Positions 1-6,126 of a stretch of 9,361 nt of DNA are shown piece after piece. The DNA lies in NCBI GenBank assembly GCA_020048255.1, contig JAIFMR010000218.1:1-9361 (forward strand), in the 5' to 3' direction. Numbering within the stretch: position 1 is the stretch's first letter; every line of letters begins with the position of its first letter. The notes below the pieces were generated by a model. The model saw only the letters and a program-made list of their open reading frames with translations. It was not told where the DNA came from and ran no database searches. A program made the translations under genes and the position numbers. The DNA comes from Rhodoferax sp. Lineage in GTDB: Bacteria; Pseudomonadota; Gammaproteobacteria; Burkholderiales; Burkholderiaceae_C.

Positions 1-748
1 CAAACTTGGTCCGATCTACCGAATCCTGCGTCACACTGGCGGCGGCAGGTATGGATCCACCGACTCGGTACGGGGGCGTGCCTCCAACCAAAAACACATT
101 AACCGGCAGATTTACAAACGTGTCAACACTACTGGGTGAAAGCGCTAATGGCACACCACCACTAGCCACAGTGAGCCCTATACTGGTCGTTGCACCAACA
201 GCATCCGTGATTAAGATAGTTGCCAAGCCTACCTTAACTGCCGTAATTCCCATGGTAATTCCACTGCTCCCAACAGTAGTTGCGACGGTGGAGTTGTTTG
301 AACTAACCACGTAAGGAGGCTGACCGCCCCCTATTGTGAACTCCCTCGATGTAGCCGGGGCCATGGTGAGCGCACCAGGAGCTGTCGTGTACAAAGCAAG
401 GGCACTGCCAGAGCTTACAACAGTCACTGCGATAGTCGTTGACTGCGCGATCGAATCTGTAATAACTATGTTCGCGGCTCCACTCACAATACCGCCGATC
501 GACAATCCACTTCCATCTACGACTGCAACCGCTACCTGCGCATTACTACTCGAAACTTGGTAGGGCGCCTTACCACCGACAATATCAAAACTTTGCGATC
601 CACCCACTAAAACGCTGAGTGCACTGGGCGCAGTCGTACTCATGGGTGTTGCGGTGCCAGATGGCAATCCCGACGCACCGCCTCCGCCACCGCAGCCAGA
701 AAAAATTAGTGCTATCAGCGATGCTGTTAGGTATTTGAGTAAGCGCAT
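1..748 (-). CDS. Ig-like repeat lipoprotein, partial (3' end outside window)
   Basis: I do not recognise a named family. The frame is open for 249 codons from an ATG at 748-746 to the window edge, so the C-terminus is missing. Residues 1-18 form a lipoprotein signal (positive start, hydrophobic core, FSGC ending) with the lipidated Cys at 19, followed by a run of five glycines and a Ser/Thr/Pro linker to about residue 42. Then come at least three divergent modules of about 80 residues, each with a GG-x-x-PY-x-V motif (residues 58-63, 141-146, 222-227); modules one and two also share SSSN/SSNN and an I-x-I/L-I-T-D strand followed by a Thr-Val ending. This looks like a bacterial Ig-like (BIG-type) beta-sandwich array, typical of envelope or surface proteins. 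It starts 34 bases after pilQ on the same strand with no terminator between, so it may be co-transcribed. No Shine-Dalgarno sequence is visible. ATA (5) and TTA (4) codons are present. The function is unknown; a link to pili is only inferred from position. Confidence 0.8.
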   Translation of the reverse strand, partial: MRLLKYLTASLIALIFSGCGGGGGASGLPSGTATPMSTTAPSALSVLVGGSQSFDIVGGKAPYQVSSSNAQVAVAVVDGSGLSIGGIVSGAANIVITDSIAQSTTIAVTVVSSGSALALYTTAPGALTMAPATSREFTIGGGQPPYVVSSNNSTVATTVGSSGITMGITAVKVGLATILITDAVGATTSIGLTVASGGVPLALSPSSVDTFVNLPVNVFLVGGTPPYRVGGSIPAAASVTQDSVDRTKF

Positions 749-782
749 ATTAGTGAACTTTGGTGAAATTTGTAAAGAAATG

Positions 783-2906
783 TTACCGTGCTGCCTTATC
801 GGCAATCACCTTCGGCGTAATAAACACCAGCATTTCCTGCTTGTTGGCGATTTTGGAGCGGCTCTTGAACAGATTACCCACACCAGGCAAATCGCCCAAC
901 AACGGAACTTTGGTTTCGCTATCGCTTTCGGTCAACTCGAAAATGCCGCCAATGACCACGGTGCCACCGTTCTCAACCAGCACCTGAGTCTGAATGTGTT
1001 TGGTGTTGATGGCGAATCCTGCTGCTGTCGACTGACCCACTGTGTCCTTGTTGACATCGAGGGACAAAATAATGTTGCCCTCGGGGGTGATTTGCGGCGT
1101 GACTTCCAGTTTCAAATTGGCTTTGCGGAACGCAATGGAAGTCGCGCCGCTACTTGATGCCACCTGATAAGGCAGTTCTGTTCCTTGTTCAATCAAGGCT
1201 TTGATCTGATCAGCGGTCACCACACGCGGGCTCGAAACGACTTTCCCCTTGCCATCGGCCTCCAGTGCTGACAATTCCAGATTAAGGAATCGATTGGCCG
1301 CAGAACTGAAGATGGACAGCGCAAAGGTAGCCGGGTTGTAACCGTTTTGACCCACTGCAGGCAAGTTCACAAATCCACCTGTCAAATCTACTGTGCCACC
1401 GGCCCCACTGCTGGCGACTGCATTGCCATAACTGCTGCCGAAGGCGACACGGTTACCACCGCCTAATGAGTAACCACCGTCACCACCCTGCTGTGCTCTC
1501 AAGTCAGCCCCACCCAACTTGACGCCCAGTGATTTGCCGAACGTATCCGAGGCTTCAACAATACGCGCTTCAATCAGCACCTGACGCGCAGGAATGTCCA
1601 ATTTTCCAATCAGTTGCTGTACCTGCTCGAGTTTGCTTGGGATGTCAGTCACAAACAGCTGATTGGTCCGCGCCTCAGAAATCACACTGCCCCGGGCGGT
1701 GAGCAATCGAGCACTGTTTGTACCGCCAGACGAGGCTGTCAATTGAGCGGCTACATCGGTGGCTTTGGTGTAATTCAGCTGGAAGGCTTGGGTACGAAGC
1801 GGCTCCAATCCCTGCAGTGCTGCTGCAGCCTCAAGATCCAGCTTTTCCTTGGTATTGATTTCGTCTTTGGGCGCGATCCACAACACATTGCCGGTCTTAC
1901 GCATACCCAGACCCTTGGCCTGCAAAATGATGTCCAAAGCCTGATCCCATGGAACATCCTGCAGCCGCAAGGTCACCGCACCATTGACCGAGTCGGAGGT
2001 GATAACGTTGAAGTTGGTGAAATCAGCAATCACCTGCAGCAGGGATCGCACTTCGATATTCTGGAAGTTCAGGGACAACTTTTGCCCACTGTAGCCTGGT
2101 CCTTGAGTCAGCTTGGATGCATCAACCTTGACGGGTTTGACTTCAACCACAAACTGCGCGTCGCTTTGGTAAGCGCTGTGCACCCATTGCCCCTGGGGTT
2201 CGATCACCATGCGCACACGGTCACCGCTTTGGAAGGTGGTGATGGATTTGACCGGGGTGCCAAAGTCGGCCACATCCAGGCGGCGACGCAGACCCTCAGG
2301 CAAGGTGGTCTTCATGAACTCAACCACCAGCGTCTGCCCTTGTTGGCGGATGTCCACACCAACTTGGTCGTTTGGCAACGCAACCACAATGCGACCCGCA
2401 GCATCTTCCCCACGACGGAAGTCCAGGTCACGCAAAGGTTGCGTATCTCGACTCAAGTTCTCGGCAAAAACCTGCTTCGTGGATGCGGGTGCTGAACCCG
2501 CCACAGCATCCAGCAACACCAACAACGACTTTCCCTGCAACTGGGTTTTATACGCGGCATGCTGTTTCAGGTTCAATACCACTCGTGTACGGGCACCGGC
2601 CTGCACCACACTCACAGACTTCAAATTACCTTGGTTGATGTCGATGGTGGACCGTCCCATGGCACTAACCACATCCGGAAAATCAAGCGCAATACGGGCC
2701 GGTGACTGGATCGAAAAGCCAGCAGGCAATGCGACCAAGGCCTGACTCAGGTCAATCTTGACAACCTCTATGCCGTTTTGCACAGAGCCCGTCACGGCCT
2801 CAATAGCCACTTGGGCGTGTGCACTGAACGCGGCCAGCAACAAGCCAGCCACGACCCACATGCGACCCAAAACGCCGCCCAACACACATTTGTTCTGGTT
2901 TTTCAT
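783..2906 (-). CDS. pilQ: Type IV pilus outer-membrane secretin PilQ
   Basis: PilQ forms the multimeric outer-membrane channel through which the type IV pilus is extended and retracted. The 707-residue product has a signal peptide (1-31, cleavage after A-H-A), two AMIN peptidoglycan-binding domains (about 33-115 and 155-255), a secretin/TonB short N-terminal (N0) domain (about 277-346), an N1 (NolW-like) domain (about 372-438), a Gly/Ser-rich stretch (about 470-522) and the C-terminal secretin barrel domain (about 530-702) with VSSPRVVT at 557-564 and the signature VPLLGDLPGVGNLF at 667-680. The length is normal for the beta/gammaproteobacterial family. The ATG at 2906 overlaps the pilP stop as ATGA and has an AGAGG ribosome-binding site five bases upstream, so translation is probably coupled. 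It is the last pil gene of the operon. Identity is very secure. Confidence 0.98.
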   Translation of the reverse strand: MKNQNKCVLGGVLGRMWVVAGLLLAAFSAHAQVAIEAVTGSVQNGIEVVKIDLSQALVALPAGFSIQSPARIALDFPDVVSAMGRSTIDINQGNLKSVSVVQAGARTRVVLNLKQHAAYKTQLQGKSLLVLLDAVAGSAPASTKQVFAENLSRDTQPLRDLDFRRGEDAAGRIVVALPNDQVGVDIRQQGQTLVVEFMKTTLPEGLRRRLDVADFGTPVKSITTFQSGDRVRMVIEPQGQWVHSAYQSDAQFVVEVKPVKVDASKLTQGPGYSGQKLSLNFQNIEVRSLLQVIADFTNFNVITSDSVNGAVTLRLQDVPWDQALDIILQAKGLGMRKTGNVLWIAPKDEINTKEKLDLEAAAALQGLEPLRTQAFQLNYTKATDVAAQLTASSGGTNSARLLTARGSVISEARTNQLFVTDIPSKLEQVQQLIGKLDIPARQVLIEARIVEASDTFGKSLGVKLGGADLRAQQGGDGGYSLGGGNRVAFGSSYGNAVASSGAGGTVDLTGGFVNLPAVGQNGYNPATFALSIFSSAANRFLNLELSALEADGKGKVVSSPRVVTADQIKALIEQGTELPYQVASSSGATSIAFRKANLKLEVTPQITPEGNIILSLDVNKDTVGQSTAAGFAINTKHIQTQVLVENGGTVVIGGIFELTESDSETKVPLLGDLPGVGNLFKSRSKIANKQEMLVFITPKVIADKAAR

Positions 2907-3448
2907 TTTGACCTCTCTTGCAACTGCAAGGTTGCAGTGCGTTCAATCCACTCACCTGCGGCATCCTGAACGATCTCCCGCAGGGTGACTTCTGATTCGG
3001 CAATTTTTGTGATGCGGCCGTAGTTTTGCCCAAGGTGATCACCCACCCTGACCTGGTAAAGAAGCTTGCCCACCGTCACCAAAGCAACAGGTTTGCCGTC
3101 TCGCACCATGCTCCCCACCAGCGCCGCCGTGTCCAGCGGAAACTCCTCCAAAGGCTCTTTACGTCGTGCCAACTCTGGCGCCAGCAAGGCGCCATTGGAA
3201 GACGCTTGGGCCGCGTCCTTTTTCAAGGCCATCGTCAATTTTTTGAGACTAAAGGGGTCAAAGTCGGTGACTTGGGTGTAGTTTTCTGGCTTGAACTGCT
3301 TAGGTTCAGACAGAGGCGGCACCTTTGGGAAAGTTTGACTTTTTTGCTGCGCCATCCACTGCCGCAACTCATCATCCGATGAACCAGAGCAACCCGCCAA
3401 CACCCCCAGCGACAACAGGACCCCATAAATCAGGCGAGACAAGCTCAT
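2903..3448 (-). CDS. pilP: Type IV pilus assembly lipoprotein PilP
   Basis: PilP connects the inner-membrane PilN/PilO complex to the N0 domain of the PilQ secretin in the periplasm. The 181-residue protein has a lipoprotein signal with lipobox LAGC (17-20, lipidated Cys20); an extended, probably unstructured N-terminal half with the PilN/PilO-binding segment, including FDPF at about 63-66; and a C-terminal beta-sandwich (about residues 105-178) containing MVRDGKPVALV and the YQVRVGDHLGQNYGRI segment typical of the family. The ATG at 3448 overlaps the pilO stop (ATGA), with an AAGGGGG ribosome-binding site seven bases upstream, and its own TGA overlaps the pilQ ATG. Residue +2 after the lipid Cys is Ser, not Asp, so classic inner-membrane retention is not signalled, although PilP is normally regarded as an inner-membrane lipoprotein. 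Confidence 0.97.
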   Translation of the reverse strand: MSLSRLIYGVLLSLGVLAGCSGSSDDELRQWMAQQKSQTFPKVPPLSEPKQFKPENYTQVTDFDPFSLKKLTMALKKDAAQASSNGALLAPELARRKEPLEEFPLDTAALVGSMVRDGKPVALVTVGKLLYQVRVGDHLGQNYGRITKIAESEVTLREIVQDAAGEWIERTATLQLQERSK

Positions 3449-4116
3449 TTTTTGGCCCCCTTCGCTGCAGCTTGACGCTGCGCACTGACTTCTTGGGCAT
3501 CCAAGTAACGAAATGTCTTGGCCGTGGCATCCATCGCCAAAGCACCGTCTTTGGTCGGCACGATCGACATATTGTTGAGCGTGACGATGCGTGACAAGTT
3601 CGAAATATCAGCAGCAAAGGAGCCAATATCGTGGTAGCGCCCCGTCACGCGCACGGCGATAGGGAGTTCTGCGTAATATTCCCGCACCACCACTTGGCCC
3701 GGCCGGAAAAGATCGAACTGCAAGCTGCGACCAATACCCGCTTGGTTGATGTCAGACAACAAGGCATCCATCTCAGCTTTACTTGGAAGCTGCTTCTCAA
3801 GCTGGGTCACATACTGCTGTACTTGCTCCCGCTGTTTCTTCAAGGCATCCAAATTCACTGCTTTTGCCAGCTTGACTTTGTACTCATCTCGCAGCTTGAG
3901 CTCCTTTTCCTGCTCAACGATCAGTTCGTCTTTCGAGTCAACGATCCAGAAAAACCACAACAAAACAACGCATGTACAGGCAATAGCCACATACAAGGTG
4001 TACTTAGGCAAGTCTGGCCAACTGGACGGGTCCTTGGTGTCGAGACTGTTGAATTGCTTGGAGATGCCTTCAAACCAAGCCTTGATATCGATAGAAATGG
4101 GGGGGGTTTTTGCCAT
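3445..4116 (-). CDS. pilO: Type IV pilus inner-membrane alignment protein PilO
   Basis: PilO pairs with PilN in the inner membrane and, with PilP, aligns the pilus motor with the secretin. From the chosen ATG the product has 223 residues: a cytoplasmic tail (1-38), one membrane helix (about 39-59), a charged coiled coil (about 60-115) and a periplasmic ferredoxin-like domain (about 118-210) containing FRPG and GRYHDIGSFAADISNLSRIVTLNN-type family sequence. Two starts are possible: GTG at 4128, overlapping the pilN stop as TAGTG, and ATG at 4116, four codons later. I prefer the ATG because GGTGA, complementary to the 16S rRNA tail, lies five bases upstream and the protein then begins M-A-K as PilO proteins often do. 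Codons 3-6 contain A5 followed by C8, a possible slippage tract. Confidence 0.95.
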   Translation of the reverse strand: MAKTPPISIDIKAWFEGISKQFNSLDTKDPSSWPDLPKYTLYVAIACTCVVLLWFFWIVDSKDELIVEQEKELKLRDEYKVKLAKAVNLDALKKQREQVQQYVTQLEKQLPSKAEMDALLSDINQAGIGRSLQFDLFRPGQVVVREYYAELPIAVRVTGRYHDIGSFAADISNLSRIVTLNNMSIVPTKDGALAMDATAKTFRYLDAQEVSAQRQAAAKGAKK

Positions 4117-4121
4117 GTTGT

Positions 4122-4126
4122 TCACC
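4122..4126 (-). promoter_or_regulatory. Ribosome-binding site favouring the pilO ATG start
   Basis: GGTGA on the minus strand lies five bases before the ATG at 4116 and after the pilN stop codon TAG (4130-4128). It supports the ATG rather than the GTG at 4128, which would place this site inside the coding region. Confidence 0.5.
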
Positions 4127-4127
4127 A

Positions 4128-4784
4128 CTACTTGACTGCGGGTGATGATGTCGCGGCCACCGGCTGACTGGCAGCACCAGCCACCCCAGCAGTCTGAGCT
4201 TTGGCTTTGAGTTTCTCGGCGTCGCTGGCGCGCACAAGCTTGGCACGAATGTTGAAATTGGCAACGCGTCGCTGGTCTCGTGGCGCCAAATTAACGGACC
4301 CTGCCACAATTTCCACCAATTCTGGACGGGTCAGCCAAGCTGAGTTGTTACCCACATTACGCAGCAACTCCGAGACACGTTCATTGGACTGGGCCACACC
4401 TAACAAGGTCACATTTTGGCCGTCCTGGCGCATGCTGTTGACGTAAACCCCTTCGGGCAGCTGGCTCACCAGCTCTGTTAACAGATGCACAGGCATGTTG
4501 CGATCAGCTTGCAGATCCTCTACCGCTTGCTGCCGCGCGCGCAAAGAGGCAATTTCCGCTTCCAGCGTCGCAATATCTTTGATCTGGGCATCAAATTTTT
4601 TGATTTCAGAGCTTAGCAACTGATTTTTGTCTTGCTGACCAGAAATCTGGGCCTGGAACCACAAAAACACAGATCCCGCAATCACTCCACCAGCCAGAGC
4701 AGACAAGCCCAAGCCGACATTGAACATGTCCTTGCGCAGCTTGCGCGCGATCTCCCTGTGAGGGAGCAGGTTAATCCGTATCAC
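4128..4784 (-). CDS. pilN: Type IV pilus inner-membrane alignment protein PilN
   Basis: PilN carries the cytoplasmic peptide that docks into PilM and forms a periplasmic heterodimer with PilO. The 218-residue product begins with the signature I-R-I-N-L-L-P (residues 2-8, the PilM-binding motif), then has a membrane helix (about 22-43), a coiled coil (about 47-90), a ferredoxin-like domain (about 98-190) and an Ala/Pro/Ser-rich tail. An in-frame ATG exists ten codons further upstream at 4814, but I chose the GTG at 4784: it places the INLLP motif at the extreme N-terminus as in relatives, has a strong GGAGG (4797-4793) eight bases upstream, and forms a GTGA overlap with the pilM stop codon. 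The upstream ATG would add ten atypical residues overlapping pilM. Confidence 0.95.
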   Translation of the reverse strand: MIRINLLPHREIARKLRKDMFNVGLGLSALAGGVIAGSVFLWFQAQISGQQDKNQLLSSEIKKFDAQIKDIATLEAEIASLRARQQAVEDLQADRNMPVHLLTELVSQLPEGVYVNSMRQDGQNVTLLGVAQSNERVSELLRNVGNNSAWLTRPELVEIVAGSVNLAPRDQRRVANFNIRAKLVRASDAEKLKAKAQTAGVAGAASQPVAATSSPAVK

Positions 4785-5863
4785 AGCAAAAACCTCCGCA
4801 AAGCAAGGCCGCAAGAGGTGAGATAGGAGGGCGCCTCACGCTCCATTTTGTTCATGCGAATGCTGCTTGACATCTCCATGCCTTGAAACGGATTAGCAAC
4901 GCTGCACGCAAAATTAGTCTGCTTGGTCACAGCCTCAGTCAGTCCCGGCAAAGCAGCCGAGCCGCCAGCCAGCATCACCATGTCCACTTTGTTGTGAGTC
5001 GTGCTCGTAAAAAAGAACTGCAAGGCGCGCCCGACTTCTTGCACCAGACTGTCAACAAAGGGCTGTAACACCAACGCACCGTAGTCATCTGGCAATTCAC
5101 CGCTGCGTTTTTTGCTCTCCGCCTCTTCAACCGAAAAGCCATACTGCCTGACAATCATCTGGGTTAATTGCGCCCCCCCAAAAGCCTGATCACGGTCGTA
5201 CAACACTTCCTCGTTGCGAATCACCTGCATGCTGGTGGTCATGGCCCCCACCTCAAACAGGGCCACCACACTATCCCGGCCCTGATTCGGCATGTTGGCA
5301 ATCAGCCGACTGGCAGCCAGGCGGGAAGCATAAGACTCCACATCGACAACGACCGGCTTCAGCCCTGCAGCTTCAGCCAAGCCCTGAATGTCCTGAACCT
5401 TCTCGCGCCGCGAGGCTGCAATCAATACCTCGACATCACCCGTTGAATTCGCACTCGGCCCCAGGATGCAAAAATCCAGACTGACCTCGTCAAGCGGAAA
5501 CGGAATGTATTGATTGGCCTCGGTCTCTACCTGAAGTTCAAGCTCTTGATCAGACAAGCCACCCGGCAGCACGATTTTTTTTGTGATCACTGCCGAAGGT
5601 GGCAAAGCCATAGCCACGCTCTTCGTCTTGGTGCCACTTTTTTTGACTAAGCGGCGCACGGCGTCGGCGACCTCGTCAAACTTTTCAATATTGCCATCTG
5701 TGATCCACCCGCGCTCCAGCGGCACGATGGCACAGTTTTCCAGTATGAAACGCCCTGCCTTGTCCTGCCCCAACTCAACCAGCTTCACGCTTGACGAGCT
5801 GATGTCCAAGCCCAGCATGGCGGCAGGTTGACGGCTAAATAACGAACCCAGAGAAAGCAACAT
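4781..5863 (-). CDS. pilM: Type IV pilus assembly actin-like ATPase PilM
   Basis: PilM is a cytoplasmic actin/FtsA-fold protein that binds ATP and the PilN N-terminal peptide, linking the pilus motor to the envelope complex. The 360-residue product shows the phosphate-1 motif LGLDISSSSVKLVEL (from residue 17), the segment ITKKIVLPGGLSDQELELQVETEANQYIPF-type family sequence near residues 114-143, a second actin-like motif around ALFEVGAMTTSMQV, and the adenosine motif MLAGGSAALPGL near residue 297. The start at 5863 gives the usual N-terminus (L-x-S-L-G-S-L-F); an internal ATG at 5818 would remove it. The ribosome-binding site is weak (AGGGG only three bases from the ATG). It is the first gene of the operon, divergent from mrcA. 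Two A-runs (A8 at 5582-5575, A7 at 5644-5638) lie in the coding strand. Confidence 0.97.
   Translation of the reverse strand: MLLSLGSLFSRQPAAMLGLDISSSSVKLVELGQDKAGRFILENCAIVPLERGWITDGNIEKFDEVADAVRRLVKKSGTKTKSVAMALPPSAVITKKIVLPGGLSDQELELQVETEANQYIPFPLDEVSLDFCILGPSANSTGDVEVLIAASRREKVQDIQGLAEAAGLKPVVVDVESYASRLAASRLIANMPNQGRDSVVALFEVGAMTTSMQVIRNEEVLYDRDQAFGGAQLTQMIVRQYGFSVEEAESKKRSGELPDDYGALVLQPFVDSLVQEVGRALQFFFTSTTHNKVDMVMLAGGSAALPGLTEAVTKQTNFACSVANPFQGMEMSSSIRMNKMEREAPSYLTSCGLALRRFLL
4793..4797 (-). promoter_or_regulatory. Ribosome-binding site fixing the pilN GTG start
   Basis: On the minus strand GGAGG lies eight bases before the GTG at 4784, inside the pilM 3' end. It is the best match to the 16S rRNA tail in the operon and decides in favour of the GTG over the upstream ATG at 4814. 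Confidence 0.7.
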
Positions 5864-5888
5864 GGTCCCCTAAGAATGATCACGAATA

Positions 5889-5905
5889 TCTCAAAAGTCT
5901 TGAGA
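5889..5905. repeat. Imperfect palindrome in the pilM leader
   Basis: TCTCAA at 5889-5894 and TTGAGA at 5900-5905 are exact inverted copies separated by five bases, 26 bases upstream of the pilM start codon and downstream of the candidate TTGACA element. It could be an operator or a small RNA hairpin in the leader; a six-base arm can also arise by chance. Confidence 0.3.
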
Positions 5906-5934
5906 ATTCACTTCAATGCTATCAGCAAGAACGT

Positions 5935-5963
5935 TGTCAAGCAAAGATATTTTTGCTTTTTTA
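5935..5963 (-). promoter_or_regulatory. Possible pilM operon promoter: -35 TTGACA with A/T-rich upstream tract
   Basis: Reading the minus strand, a perfect -35 hexamer TTGACA (5940-5935) is preceded by an A/T-rich stretch (5963-5941) resembling an UP element. No good -10 hexamer follows at 16-18 bases (ATTGAA at 17), so the promoter is either weak or needs an activator. It lies about 70-100 bases before the pilM ATG. This is inference from motifs only. Confidence 0.35.
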
Positions 5964-6126
5964 CCCTTTGAAACGTTGCCAAAATGTAAAAACAAGACCT
6001 GCTGTAGACTCAAACAGCCAAACCGTTGCTCCATCTCAGTCTTGGCACTTTCACAGGGTGAGATACTAACCTCGACTTGAGGTCCTCTTTGTTTTCAGCC
6101 CCTCTGGGCATCGAATTCAGTTTTTT

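Noticed and set aside
6..563. Plus-strand frames of 102 and 75 codons
   Set aside because: They are antisense to the minus-strand repeat lipoprotein, whose signal peptide, lipobox and repeated modules clearly identify the coding strand.
1614..2495. Long plus-strand frame (293 codons) opposite pilQ, plus similar plus-strand frames across 642-5831
   Set aside because: They lie antisense to clear pil genes, have no family features or ribosome-binding sites, and are explained by the codon bias of the real minus-strand genes.
5939..5962. AAGCAAA/TTTGCTT stem followed by T-run on the plus strand, like an intrinsic terminator
   Set aside because: The stem has only two G/C pairs, there is no upstream plus-strand gene to terminate, and the bases better fit the A/T-rich region before the pilM -35.
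5960..6060. Sigma-54 promoter (GG-N10-GC) for pilM or mrcA, e.g. at TTGGCA on either strand
   Set aside because: The GG doublets at TTGGCAACG (minus strand) and TTGGCACTT (6042-6050) are not followed by GC at the required 10-base spacing.
6042..6068. TTGGCA ... TACTAA as an mrcA sigma-70 promoter
   Set aside because: The -10 matches only three of six bases at 16-base spacing; the better GATACT is only 14 bases away. Not strong enough to list.
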